DNA of 64,000 nt, taken from contig CAMYMU010000024.1 of assembly GCA_947259575.1 (NCBI GenBank), forward strand, positions 124,001-188,000. The letters run 5' to 3'. The DNA is from an uncultured Ectothiorhodospiraceae bacterium. GTDB lineage: Bacteria; Pseudomonadota; Gammaproteobacteria; UBA6429; Thiohalophilaceae. Positions 25,186 through 34,231 of this stretch are shown piece after piece. How positions within the stretch are numbered: the stretch's first letter is position 1; each line of letters starts with the position of its first letter. The position numbers and the translations under genes were made by a program. The notes below the pieces were generated by a model. That model saw only the letters and a list, made by a program, of their open reading frames with translations. It made no database searches and was not told the DNA's origin.

Positions 25186-26178
25186 ATGCGTTTGCGAAAC
25201 CCCACAATTTTACAGGGAAAATATGCCCGCTGGGTTATATACAGTGTTGCGCTTGTCTTTATCGCATTTTTTCTTTCAAACCGTACTATTTCTTTTAGCA
25301 GCACCAATGGCTTTGACCTAACTAACACTCTCATCCCTGCCGAAAACATTTATCATGGAGGTCCAGGGCGTGATGGAATTCCTTCGATTGATAAACCGAA
25401 ATTTATCAGTGCTTCAGCCGCAAGCTTTCTCAAAGATAATGATCGAATACTTGGTTTAGAAGTTAATGGAGTGGTACGTGCCTATCCGATTAAAATATTG
25501 AATTATCATGAGATTGTTAACGACACTGTGGCGGGACATGCAATTGTGATTAGTTACTGTCCGTTATGTGGTAGTGGAATAGCCTTTAAAACTGAGCTAG
25601 AGCATCAGGACACTACCTTTGGCGTCTCTGGGCTCCTGTATAACAGTGATATGCTTTTGTATGACCGTGCTACGGAGTCATTATGGTCGCAAATTATGGG
25701 TACAGCGATTAGCGGCGAACTAAAAGGTCATAAGCTTACGATGCTGGTCCTGGAAAATACGACCTGGAAGCAATGGCAACAACAATACCCAGCAACTGAA
25801 GTTTTATCAACACGTACGGGTTTTTCACGTGACTATAGCCGCCATCCATATGGTGATTATGATATCAATTCAGCTGTTTATTTTCCTGTGTCAAATGCCA
25901 GTTCCCGTTATCACCCGAAAGAACGGGTGATTGGCCTTGTGCAAGGCGATCGTTCCAAGGTATGGCCTATATCTGAACTTGCAAAACAAAAAAGAGCGAT
26001 TATTAAAGATGATTTTGCAGGGCAGAGTTTGACCATTCATTATGATGCTGATAGTCAAAGTGCAGTAATCTATAGTGCTGAACATAAACAAATGCCCAGT
26101 GTGACATTATTCTGGTTTGCCTGGGTTGCGTTTCATCCTGATACTGAGGTATATAATAGTCCGGGCAATAAAGAATAA
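25186..26178 (+). CDS. DUF3179 domain protein, membrane-anchored
   Basis: A 330-residue protein with a single N-terminal membrane helix (about 17-31) and a large periplasmic DUF3179 domain. Landmarks: GGPGRDGIPSIDKPKF, VRAYPIKILNYHEIVNDTVAG, the CPLCGSG motif with two Cys and a nearby His, LYNSDMLLYDRATESLWSQ. The conserved Cys/His set suggests metal or heme binding, but the family has no fixed function. It begins 84 bases after the anti-sigma gene, so co-transcription with the bufferin operon is possible. Confidence 0.85.
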   Translation: MRLRNPTILQGKYARWVIYSVALVFIAFFLSNRTISFSSTNGFDLTNTLIPAENIYHGGPGRDGIPSIDKPKFISASAASFLKDNDRILGLEVNGVVRAYPIKILNYHEIVNDTVAGHAIVISYCPLCGSGIAFKTELEHQDTTFGVSGLLYNSDMLLYDRATESLWSQIMGTAISGELKGHKLTMLVLENTTWKQWQQQYPATEVLSTRTGFSRDYSRHPYGDYDINSAVYFPVSNASSRYHPKERVIGLVQGDRSKVWPISELAKQKRAIIKDDFAGQSLTIHYDADSQSAVIYSAEHKQMPSVTLFWFAWVAFHPDTEVYNSPGNKE

Positions 26179-26191
26179 TAAGAAAGATACA

Positions 26192-27508
26192 GTGAGCGAC
26201 GGACTGCATTCAATTCAAGGGGGAAAGACGATTAAACCTAGTCTGCTAAAGATTGTTTTTTTTATCGCGATGAACAGTCTTGTGAGTTCGACTCTAGCCG
26301 ATGTATATAAGTGTGCGGATAAAAATGGCAAGGTTTTCTACCAAAACGAGCCCTGCGGTGAAGGGGCAGCTGAGTTAGGAATAATTCGTACTGACAAACC
26401 TGTACCGAAACGTGATACGCCAACAACTGGTTCATCATCTGACCCATCAGCTCAGAAGTCTACTGCGAATTCCACAGACAAGCCGATAGGTAACTCTATT
26501 CTGCAAAAAAACTTATTGAGCAATCCAGGCTTTGAAAATAATCTAGCACGCTGGTCTTATAAAACTGACGTGAGATGGCAGCCAGGTAAAGGCGAATTTG
26601 GGTCAAGTGCACTTAAGATCCATGCAAGAAAACCACCCGACGATAAATATATTCATGAAACAATTGTTAGCCAATGCGTACCCATCTGGAATGGTGTGAA
26701 ATTTAAATTAGGCGGTAGTTTTTTATATGAAGGTTTCCCGCAAAAGAGCCATGCTAATCGTATTCGAGTTATCTGGTATGAATCAAAGGATTGTACGAAG
26801 GGGGGGCAGTTTGGCTCGTATGCAGAACCAAAAAACATATCTGGCTGGCAACAGCTCTCAAGGGAAAATATAACCCCAGCGCTGTTAGCGAAAGCGGCCA
26901 AAATTGAAATCAAGCAAAATGGCCGTTATACCAATAACGGTAAAGCTTATTGGGATAACGTCTATTTAATGGCGACAGAAGTATCTGATGAAAAGCCAGA
27001 GACTCCGGGTTACACATTACCAGTTGGATTCGATTTTATTGAAAACGGGCACTTTAACCAGGACTTGTCAGCCTGGCGCACAGGCTGGAAACCTTCTTGG
27101 GTTAGCTATCCCGGCGATCAAAACAATGGCGCTGCTAAAATAGTGGCGACTTCTGACAAGAGTTCCAGAGGTGCAGGTGCACTAAGCCAGTGTGTCGATT
27201 TTGGTGCCGGTGGGACTTTCGATGTCGGCGCAAGTTACAAACGTGGAGCCTCATCCACGCAAAAAGGCGGAGCACGGCTACGTGTGACCTGGTACGAAAA
27301 TGCTGGATGTCGTGGACGGGCTAAAACAACTAATCGCCACGCAGATACCGATGACTCACTGGAGTGGCAACGACTACGCATTACAAAAATAACATCAGCA
27401 CAGGGTTCAATTAGTGCAAAAATTGAAATCATTCAAACTGTACTGGGCCCTGGTCAGCACACAGCGTATTGGGATGATATATATTTCAAAACGGTCAGCG
27501 CAGATTAG
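26192..27508 (+). CDS. Exported DUF4124 protein with duplicated beta-sandwich module
   Basis: A 438-residue exported protein. After a signal segment (about 17-36) comes a DUF4124 domain (YKCADKNGKVFYQNEPCGEG), a Ser/Thr/Lys linker, then two homologous modules of about 150 residues. Each has an N-P/G-F opening (NPGFENNLARW; NGHFNQDLSAW), SQCV, an RV-WYE-xxC strand, a W-Q-L turn, AKIEI-Q and AYWD-N/D-Y at the end, like carbohydrate-binding galactose-binding folds. GTG 26192 is chosen because the upstream frame lies inside the DUF3179 gene. Ligand unknown. Confidence 0.75.
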   Translation: MSDGLHSIQGGKTIKPSLLKIVFFIAMNSLVSSTLADVYKCADKNGKVFYQNEPCGEGAAELGIIRTDKPVPKRDTPTTGSSSDPSAQKSTANSTDKPIGNSILQKNLLSNPGFENNLARWSYKTDVRWQPGKGEFGSSALKIHARKPPDDKYIHETIVSQCVPIWNGVKFKLGGSFLYEGFPQKSHANRIRVIWYESKDCTKGGQFGSYAEPKNISGWQQLSRENITPALLAKAAKIEIKQNGRYTNNGKAYWDNVYLMATEVSDEKPETPGYTLPVGFDFIENGHFNQDLSAWRTGWKPSWVSYPGDQNNGAAKIVATSDKSSRGAGALSQCVDFGAGGTFDVGASYKRGASSTQKGGARLRVTWYENAGCRGRAKTTNRHADTDDSLEWQRLRITKITSAQGSISAKIEIIQTVLGPGQHTAYWDDIYFKTVSAD

Positions 27509-27564
27509 GGCAACACTCTATGTGCGTGAATAGGTTTTTTCTTCTGTGTATATTAAAATCTAAA

Positions 27565-27578
27565 CAGTTCTCGAACTG
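27565..27578. repeat. Perfect 14-bp palindrome
   Basis: CAGTTC-TC-GAACTG lies 56 bases after the DUF4124 gene, in a 208-base gap with no other visible gene. It could be a weak hairpin in the 3' region or an operator for the gene at 27718. Confidence 0.3.
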
Positions 27579-27717
27579 CAATGTGTTTTAGTTCCGGTTT
27601 AGGGCAAATAATCAGCGTTTTTCCTTGTCATACTTTCACGTATTACCGAGCCAGTGCTAATATTATAGATGTCAGTATAATGGATGATTTTTTCGTTTAG
27701 GGATCGCAAAGGTGTGC

Positions 27718-28071
27718 ATGATGCGTACTTGTTTAGGTTTGTTAGCTGTTTTTGTGTTGATGTTACCGTTATCGAGTTATGCAAGTGAACTCGGTGACTT
27801 GCCTGCTGATCAACAAGGCTTTCAGAATAAACTCAATGCATTTATGGTCCCTGGTGGTTCGCTTAAGCTAGCGACTGATCTGTTGGAACGGAATGATTTC
27901 CGTTGCTTTGACAACACGGCACTTGGTCAGACATTTTATTGTGTGCGTCACCGTGGCGGGGCAATGGGATCAACCGAAACCGTTCATGAAGTGTGGCTTG
28001 AATATAGTTCAGACAGGAAGATCACCAGTGTCTTGTCAGGAGTCACGGTTCTACCCGGTGTCACCAAGTGA
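27718..28071 (+). CDS. Small secreted protein of unknown function
   Basis: A 117-residue exported protein, signal peptide about 1-22 (LMLPLSSYA). The mature part includes LKLATDLLERNDFRC, GQTFYCVRHRGGAM and VHEVWLEYSSDRKITSV; the two Cys may form a disulfide. The fold pattern (helix, then beta strands) recalls small periplasmic inhibitors but I assign no family. Two in-frame ATG codons (27718, 27721) both lie at fair distance from AAAGG; either may be used. Confidence 0.55.
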   Translation: MMRTCLGLLAVFVLMLPLSSYASELGDLPADQQGFQNKLNAFMVPGGSLKLATDLLERNDFRCFDNTALGQTFYCVRHRGGAMGSTETVHEVWLEYSSDRKITSVLSGVTVLPGVTK

Positions 28072-28134
28072 ATAGTTAATGGACACTAAGTAAGTTATTC
28101 TGATTGTTTCTATTAACTTTTTGGAGGCGTGCCC

Positions 28135-29124
28135 TTAAAGGTTTTGTTGCAGCAGGGAACGGTTGTGCAGGGTAGTCAAGTCCTGTTCTGGACCGATGGG
28201 CACGATCTGAGTTGGGTTTATTTCTATATGGCTATAATAATAGTGTTGCTTGATGTGCTCAAAATTCACTGTTTCAGCAATGCCCGGCCATTGATAAAGC
28301 TCCAACATAAAGTTATATAAGTTAGGGTAGTCGCTGATTCGGCATTTGTTGCATTTGAAGTGGCCGACATAAACAGGATCAAAGCGTATCAATGTAGTGA
28401 ATAAACGCCAATCTGCTTCGGTAATTTGTGCGCCAGTCAGGTATCGCTGCTTTCCTAATAGTTCTTCGACGTAATCGAGTGCGTCAAATAAGCGATTATA
28501 ATTTTTCTCATAGGCGCGTTGTGTAGCAGCAAATCCCGTTCGGTAGACGCCATTATTGATGTTGTTGTATATGCGTTTGTTTATTTGATCTATTTGCTCG
28601 CGTAAGGCTGCGGGATAATAATCGTAGCGATTATCTGTCCACTGATTGAAGCTACTATTTAGCATGCGAATGATCTCTGATGACTCGTTGTTGACAATGG
28701 TTTCGCGTTGCTTATCCCAGAGTACCGGAACAGTGACGATGCCTGAGTAATGGGATTCGGCCTGTGTATAAAGTTGGTGCATAAACTTGTGATTATATAA
28801 TGTGTCTCCAGTTGCACCGGGATAGCCTTCAAAACGCCAGCCTTCTTTGCCCATATGTGGATGTACTACTGATACCGAAATAACGTCATCAAGTGCTTTT
28901 AGCTTTCTAAAGATCAGGGTTCGGTGTGCCCAGGGACAGGCATGCGATACATAAAGGTGGTAACGATTTTCTTCAGCTTTAAAACCATCTTTGCCACTGG
29001 GGCCAGCCGTACCATCGATGGTCACCCAGTTTCGAAACTGTGAGTCCTGGCGAATAAATTCACCATCCTTGGTTTCTGCATCCAGCCAGTCTGAATGTAA
29101 TTTTCCATTGATCATTAGGCTCAT
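28135..29124 (-). CDS. yqjG: Glutathionyl-hydroquinone reductase YqjG
   Basis: A 329-residue xi-class glutathione transferase that reduces glutathionyl-hydroquinones. The catalytic Cys63 is in the family motif SHACPWAHRTLI; VTVPVLWDKQRETIVNNESSEIIRMLN is the glutathione-binding segment, and the C-terminal helical domain carries GAQITEADWRLFTTLIRFDPVYVGHFKCN. Length agrees with E. coli YqjG. A second in-frame ATG lies 9 bases later. It is divergent from the DUF4105 gene. Confidence 0.93.
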   Translation of the reverse strand: MSLMINGKLHSDWLDAETKDGEFIRQDSQFRNWVTIDGTAGPSGKDGFKAEENRYHLYVSHACPWAHRTLIFRKLKALDDVISVSVVHPHMGKEGWRFEGYPGATGDTLYNHKFMHQLYTQAESHYSGIVTVPVLWDKQRETIVNNESSEIIRMLNSSFNQWTDNRYDYYPAALREQIDQINKRIYNNINNGVYRTGFAATQRAYEKNYNRLFDALDYVEELLGKQRYLTGAQITEADWRLFTTLIRFDPVYVGHFKCNKCRISDYPNLYNFMLELYQWPGIAETVNFEHIKQHYYYSHIEINPTQIVPIGPEQDLTTLHNRSLLQQNL

Positions 29125-29310
29125 GTCAGCGTCTCAGAGTAAAATAGTTGTGATGTTTGGCATATTCTAAGCGTAAATAGGCCTATTGTTAATCAACATA
29201 GCTTTTATTTTACCCGATTTTTCAGCGATGAACGATAAGCGCTAGACAGGTCAAGCAGGATATAAAATAATGCTGAATAGAATATTCCATCGGGAAACTC
29301 ATGTCAGCGT

Positions 29311-30300
29311 ATGTATGCCGTGCAAATCATAGGTCAAGTTTTACTGGTTGTTCTTATCTTGCTTGTCTGGGGATGGGGAAGTCTAGCTATTTTTGTCGCC
29401 GGTCCTGAATCTGTCTGGTTGAAATATTTCCTGCTTGCATCCTTTATTTTATCCTTACCCTTTATTTTTTATCTGGATATCACTGGTTGGCAAAAAACGT
29501 TTGCCATTGTGGTTATTATTGCATTGTTGATGACATGGTGGGTGCCATTAAAGGCGACAAATGAAAAAGAATGGGCGCCTGAAGTGGCGAGAATACCTTA
29601 TGGTGAGATCGATAACGATATTCTTGTTTTACATAATGTACGAAACTTTAAATATCAAAGCAGGAATGAATTTGTCGAGCATTGGGAGACGCGCAGGTAT
29701 AACCTGAAAGAGCTTCAATCCTTAGATATATTTCTATCTTACTGGAAGTCGTCACATATCGCGCATGTTGTTATGAGCTGGGGGTTTGATAATGGTGAGC
29801 ATCTTGCTATTTCAATTGAGACACGAAAAGATAAGAATCAAACATATTCGGAACTTAAAGGCTTTTTCAAACAATATACTTTGGCCTATGTTGCTGCGGA
29901 TGAACGTGACTTGATTGGTCTCAGGACCAATTACCGTAAAGAGCGGGTTTATGGTTATCGCATCAATGTCCCTGACCAATATAAGCGATATTTGCTGGAG
30001 TCATATCTCAGACACATGAATAAGCTGATTGATGAGCCGGAGTTCTATCATGCACTACTACAAAATTGCACCACCGGCATTAGTCAGCATTATAAAACGT
30101 TTATGCCTGACTCAAGCTGGATAGATTGGCGGCTTATCGCCAATGGTCATATGGACAAGCTGTTATATGATCTAGGATTAATAAAGACTGACATACCCTT
30201 GGAAGAACTTCGAAAGCAAAGCAGAATTGATCTTCGTATGCAAAAACTAGGCGAGGAGGATTTTTCAGACAATCTGCGTGAGGGAGTTGTCTGGGAGTAA
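29311..30300 (+). CDS. DUF4105 membrane protein
   Basis: A 329-residue inner-membrane protein. Three hydrophobic segments (about 5-27, 36-54, 64-82) precede a DUF4105 domain: DILVLHNVRNFKYQS, IAHVVMSWGFDNGEHLAISIETRK, and FYHALLQNCTTGISQH with a conserved NCTT. DUF4105 resembles papain-like or NlpC-type folds, and Cys in NCTT with the earlier His in SHIAHVV might form an active site; this is inferred. No operon partner. Confidence 0.82.
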   Translation: MYAVQIIGQVLLVVLILLVWGWGSLAIFVAGPESVWLKYFLLASFILSLPFIFYLDITGWQKTFAIVVIIALLMTWWVPLKATNEKEWAPEVARIPYGEIDNDILVLHNVRNFKYQSRNEFVEHWETRRYNLKELQSLDIFLSYWKSSHIAHVVMSWGFDNGEHLAISIETRKDKNQTYSELKGFFKQYTLAYVAADERDLIGLRTNYRKERVYGYRINVPDQYKRYLLESYLRHMNKLIDEPEFYHALLQNCTTGISQHYKTFMPDSSWIDWRLIANGHMDKLLYDLGLIKTDIPLEELRKQSRIDLRMQKLGEEDFSDNLREGVVWE

Positions 30301-30375
30301 CTGTTAGGTATGTGACTGATCTTACATCGATCTACTTAATGGTATTACATATATAATAGGGTTAGACTAGCATTT

Positions 30376-31272
30376 ATGGATAATCAAGAAGAACAAAAAC
30401 TGATAGCGTCGCTTACTGCTGGCGGCAATTATAAAGTTATAAAACGTTTTACGCCGGTTGAGTATTATCACGACGCCAACCCGGATGCTGATACAAAAAT
30501 TGGCATTTTTATCGATACCGAGACAACTGGCATGGACCCGCGCGAGGATAAAGTTATTGAACTAGCCATGGTGCCGTTTGAGTTTGATAGTTATGGTAAT
30601 ATTTATCGAGTTCTACCCGAGTATAACGCCTTACAGGATCCGGGCGAACCTATTCCAGAACTGATTACCCAAATAACAGGGATCACGGATGAGATGGTAA
30701 AAGGGGAGTCCATTGATCTGCAGCAAGTGACTAAGTTACTTTCAGAGGCTGTGATAGTCATTGCACATAATGCGCGATTCGACCGACCCTTCTGCGAAAA
30801 ATTACTCGAAGATTTTAAAGATATCTCATGGGGCTGTTCGATTGCAGATGTAAATTGGAATGCCGAGGGATTTGAAGGTGTTAAATTAGAGTTTCTTGCC
30901 TACAAACATGGCTTTTTCTTTGAAGGGCACCGCGCAACAATTGATTGTCAGGCGGGAATTGAGATCCTCAGTCAGACATTGCCAAAATCGGGCACCCCAG
31001 TGTTAAAACAACTTTTAGATAATGCCCGCCGCACTGATGTTCGCTTGTGGGCTGACAAAGCACCTTTCGACATGAAAGATGTTTTGAAAAAACGTGGCTA
31101 TCGTTGGTCGCCTGGTGATCATGGTAAACGCAAGGCCTGGTATAAAGATTTACCTGAAGATAAGGTTGATGAAGAAATGCTTTTTCTTAACGAGCATGTT
31201 TATCCTCGTGCAGTCGGCGTACTGCCGACGGATCGTTTTAATGCAAAAATTCGTTATTCACAACGCATTTAA
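30376..31272 (+). CDS. DEDDh 3'-5' exonuclease
   Basis: A 298-residue DnaQ-like exonuclease. Active-site motifs: ExoI FIDTETTG (D47, E49), ExoII AHNARFDRPF and ExoIII HRATIDCQA (His and Asp), so all DEDDh residues are present. About 90 residues follow the nuclease domain (WADKAPFDMKDVLKKRGYRWSPGDHGKRKAWYKDL), a C-terminal extension that occurs in a group of stand-alone proteobacterial exonucleases and may bind DNA. It is not the replicative epsilon subunit; a repair or RNA-processing role is open. Confidence 0.88.
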   Translation: MDNQEEQKLIASLTAGGNYKVIKRFTPVEYYHDANPDADTKIGIFIDTETTGMDPREDKVIELAMVPFEFDSYGNIYRVLPEYNALQDPGEPIPELITQITGITDEMVKGESIDLQQVTKLLSEAVIVIAHNARFDRPFCEKLLEDFKDISWGCSIADVNWNAEGFEGVKLEFLAYKHGFFFEGHRATIDCQAGIEILSQTLPKSGTPVLKQLLDNARRTDVRLWADKAPFDMKDVLKKRGYRWSPGDHGKRKAWYKDLPEDKVDEEMLFLNEHVYPRAVGVLPTDRFNAKIRYSQRI

Positions 31273-31309
31273 TACCATATTAGAAACTACGATTAACTCC
31301 TTATAAGGA

Positions 31310-31705
31310 TTATTGAATTCCGTGCAGCACCATGTCAGTAAAGCTGACAATTCCGACAAGCTTACGATTATCTATTACAGGTGCTCTGGATAAGCCGAAT
31401 TTTTCAAACATGCGGGCACAATAACGAATATCCATTTCTGGATCGACAGATATCACCGGCTTTGACATTACTTCGTATACATTAGTGCGTTCCGGTGATC
31501 GGTCTTTTGCAAGTACCTGTTTTGCAATATCTGATAGCAAAACAATCCCGTATTCGTCGTCATCATGTCGTTTATCGATAATCAAACACTTGGTTTCAGT
31601 GTGGTGCATTTTACTTAGGGCATCCTTGACGGTCGTCATACCATCAACAATGTCATATTTTCCCTTCATAACATCACGCACTCTGACTACAGTTCTATCA
31701 CTCAT
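31310..31705 (-). CDS. Tandem CBS-domain protein
   Basis: A 131-residue protein made of two CBS motifs (about 8-65 and 75-131), which form an adenosine-nucleotide sensing Bateman module. Landmarks: VRDVMKGKYDIVDGMTTVKDAL, and VYEVMSKPVISVDPEMDIRYCARMFEKFGLSRAPVID. It has no catalytic domain. Its start overlaps the P-II-like gene stop (4 bases), so it belongs to the DUF1538 operon and probably reads energy state for the membrane proteins. Confidence 0.85.
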   Translation of the reverse strand: MSDRTVVRVRDVMKGKYDIVDGMTTVKDALSKMHHTETKCLIIDKRHDDDEYGIVLLSDIAKQVLAKDRSPERTNVYEVMSKPVISVDPEMDIRYCARMFEKFGLSRAPVIDNRKLVGIVSFTDMVLHGIQ

Positions 31706-32052
31706 AGTTCATCCTCCACAGCCTCTGTTAAACTTGCTACTTGTTGGGCTACACCGACAGCATCTTCGACATCAACTTGAAACGCAATACCTGTTCCTGG
31801 TTTATTATCAAATTCACCGATACTGGCGATCTTCTCTAATATCTTTCGTGATAAGTGTTCTTCCACCAGGAAGAGCAGTACATCACGTTGGGTTTCGAGT
31901 GTCAGACCAAAAAATGATTTACTCCTCTTTAGGCCTTCACCTCTTGCATGGTTAATGACAGTCGCACCTGTAGCGCCGGTTTCTCTAGCCGCATCAAGTA
32001 CGGCATCAGTCTTGTCGTCTTCAACCAGGGCAATGATCAATTTAAAATGCAT
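31702..32052 (-). CDS. P-II-like regulatory protein
   Basis: A 116-residue protein with the ferredoxin-like P-II fold: FKLIIALVEDDKTDAVLDAARETGATGATVI at the start, a short T-loop region (HARGEGLKRSKSFFGLTLET), then RDVLLFLVEEHLSRKILEKI. The canonical uridylylated Tyr of GlnB is not visible in the loop. P-II-like proteins beside transporters often gate them in response to nucleotides or metabolites, as SbtB does for SbtA; this role is inferred. It lies between the DUF1538 pair and the CBS gene. Confidence 0.82.
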   Translation of the reverse strand: MHFKLIIALVEDDKTDAVLDAARETGATGATVINHARGEGLKRSKSFFGLTLETQRDVLLFLVEEHLSRKILEKIASIGEFDNKPGTGIAFQVDVEDAVGVAQQVASLTEAVEDEL

Positions 32053-32054
32053 GA

Positions 32055-32861
32055 TTAGCCTCCATGTGTATATTCTGATTTAGATTGTTTGTTTGCTCGC
32101 CAATGACTTATTTGTGCATACCCCATTACAGTAATCATTGGAAACAGGCTGGCAAAGGCAATCAGTCCAAATCCATCAATAAGGGGGCTGCGACCTGGAA
32201 TGGTTGTTGCTAACCCAATACCAAGTGCGGTTACCAACGGTACAGTTACGGTTGATGTCGTGACTCCACCAGAGTCATAGGCGAGTGCGATAATAGCTCG
32301 TGGTGCAAAAAATGTTTGGATAATGACAAAGATATAACCGGCAATAATATAATAGTGTAGAGGGGTGCCGGTGACTATACGGTAGCTACCCAGTGTTATC
32401 CCAATACCGACGCCCATGGCAACAGCACCACGCAGACCCCAAACGCTAATGGCACCACCAGAGACACTGTTTGCTTTGATAGCTACGGCAATCAGCGCCG
32501 GTTCAGCGATGGTGGTTGCAAAACCAATTGCCATAGCAAAAATATAGACCCAGTAATAATCTTGCCAGCGAATAAACTCCAACACGTCATTTGCCGTGCC
32601 ATAAATAAATGCGGGGTCTGTTAGTTGTTGAGCCATGAGCTCACCGAGTGGAAACAGTGCCTTTTCTAAACCGACAAGGAAAAAAGCTAAACCAAAAATA
32701 ACGTAGACTAGACCTATAAGAATTTTTTTTATGTTTTTAATAGGCAGGTGCAACACAAAATACTGAAAGCCAAAAATGACCAGAATAATGGGCAACACGT
32801 CTCTTATGGTATCGATTAGTGTACCGAGGAATTCACTATTGGATATTGAGTCCCAGCTCAT
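32055..32861 (-). CDS. DUF1538 membrane protein, second of a pair
   Basis: A 268-residue membrane protein with about seven hydrophobic segments. The core motifs are [15 protein letters not shown] (in the middle) and [29 protein letters not shown] (later), plus a [13 protein letters not shown] end. The same motifs in the same order occur in the upstream paralogue, so the two probably form a heteromeric transporter. The overlap of 4 bases with the upstream gene and 2-base gap to the P-II gene show one operon. Substrate unknown. Confidence 0.85.
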   Translation of the reverse strand: MSWDSISNSEFLGTLIDTIRDVLPIILVIFGFQYFVLHLPIKNIKKILIGLVYVIFGLAFFLVGLEKALFPLGELMAQQLTDPAFIYGTANDVLEFIRWQDYYWVYIFAMAIGFATTIAEPALIAVAIKANSVSGGAISVWGLRGAVAMGVGIGITLGSYRIVTGTPLHYYIIAGYIFVIIQTFFAPRAIIALAYDSGGVTTSTVTVPLVTALGIGLATTIPGRSPLIDGFGLIAFASLFPMITVMGYAQISHWRANKQSKSEYTHGG

Positions 32862-33595
32862 GCGACTATCATCCCGTAGATCATAACGAACATAATGGGT
32901 GTTAATGACGCAAAAGCGATCAAGCCAAAACCATCTATCATCGGGTTGCGTCCTTTAATACTCGAAGCAAGCCCAACACCGAGCGCGGTTACGAGTGGTA
33001 CGGTAATCGTGGAAGTTGTGACACCACCAGAGTCATAGGCTATACCAATAATTTCTTTTGGTGCAAAGCTAGTGATGATTACGATAAGAATGTAGCCACA
33101 AATAATAAACCATTGAATCGGCCAGCCACGAATAATCCGCAATACGCCGAGTAAGATAGCTGAGCCAACGGAGAGGGCGACAGTGATACGTAACCAATAA
33201 GCGTAGTTGCTGCGTGATTCATCTGTGTTGGCAATGGCGCCTGCCTGTGCCGCAAGCGTCGCTGCCTTATCGGCAACCGCAATCAGAGCAGGTTCAGCGA
33301 TCGTCGTCCCAAAGCCTAAAAGAAAGGCAAAGATCAGCAACCAGAACAGGCTGCCCTTGCGAGCAAAGGCATAGGCCATGGACTCACCGATGGGAAATAA
33401 TCCCATCTCCAGTCCCTTGATGAAGAGTGCTAACCCAAGGATCACCATGAACAGGCCACCCATAATTTCCATGAAATTGGGGATGGGTTGTTTAAGAATT
33501 AAGAGCTGGAAAATACTAATAACAAGGATGATTGGCAGCAGATCCCGGGTACTGGATAGAAGTGGATCTATTAAACGTTTTAGTTGTTGCTTCAA
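32858..33595 (-). CDS. DUF1538 membrane protein, first of a pair
   Basis: A 245-residue polytopic membrane protein and first gene of the operon. Motifs shared with its neighbour: [47 protein letters not shown] and [15 protein letters not shown] charged insert ([14 protein letters not shown]) separates two helices here and is absent in the partner. Paired Gly/Ser/Thr-rich motifs in membrane helices are typical of substrate- or ion-binding re-entrant segments, which supports a transporter role; this is inference. Confidence 0.85.
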   Translation of the reverse strand: MKQQLKRLIDPLLSSTRDLLPIILVISIFQLLILKQPIPNFMEIMGGLFMVILGLALFIKGLEMGLFPIGESMAYAFARKGSLFWLLIFAFLLGFGTTIAEPALIAVADKAATLAAQAGAIANTDESRSNYAYWLRITVALSVGSAILLGVLRIIRGWPIQWFIICGYILIVIITSFAPKEIIGIAYDSGGVTTSTITVPLVTALGVGLASSIKGRNPMIDGFGLIAFASLTPIMFVMIYGMIVA

Positions 33596-33823
33596 GCGTT
33601 TATCCTGGACCTACTAGCGACACTGTTAACTTTAACAGATTGCTGTATACAAGGGATAGTTTGATTAAATAGATCCGAATGGGCAATATCCTAGGCCTAT
33701 CAAGATATTCGATGCTTATTGCGGATTATTTTTTCACCAGTTAGGATGGCCGGAGCAGTAAAATAGAGCTGTTGATTCGCCGTCGATTGAAGAGATCTAT
33801 CATGCTGGCCGATAAAAGTACGT

Positions 33824-34231
33824 ATGCAAACATTTAAGCCACTATATTTCACGATGGGATGGGTGTTTTTTGGCACCGGGGTTGTCGGTGCATTTTTACC
33901 GGTTTTGCCGACCACACCATTTATGATCCTTGCCCTTTGGATGTTTTCCAAGAGTTCTGATCGGTTTCATCACTGGCTTTATAATCATCGGATTTTTGGC
34001 CCACCACTACAACGTTGGCATGAGTACCGGGTTATTCCATGGCCCGCAAAAATGGCCTCTGTATCAATGATGTCTATAAGTTTTGTATTAATGCTGATTT
34101 ATAGCCCGATGCCAATCTGGAGCGATATCATGGTTGGCCTGTTAATGTTATACGGAGCCTGGTTTGTTTTAAGTAAACCTTCATATGCACCTGAGAAGGG
34201 TAAAGATCATGAACAGGCGGAAGTTAACTGA
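33824..34231 (+). CDS. YbaN-like DUF454 inner-membrane protein
   Basis: A 135-residue membrane protein of the DUF454 family: MGWVFFGTGVVGAFLPVLPTTPFMILALWMFSKSS, then WLYNHRIFGPPLQRWHEYRVIPWPAKMASVSMM, and two closing helices. Function of the family is unknown. It ends in an acidic/basic tail and overlaps the end of the convergent mnmH gene by 8 bases. Confidence 0.85.
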   Translation: MQTFKPLYFTMGWVFFGTGVVGAFLPVLPTTPFMILALWMFSKSSDRFHHWLYNHRIFGPPLQRWHEYRVIPWPAKMASVSMMSISFVLMLIYSPMPIWSDIMVGLLMLYGAWFVLSKPSYAPEKGKDHEQAEVN

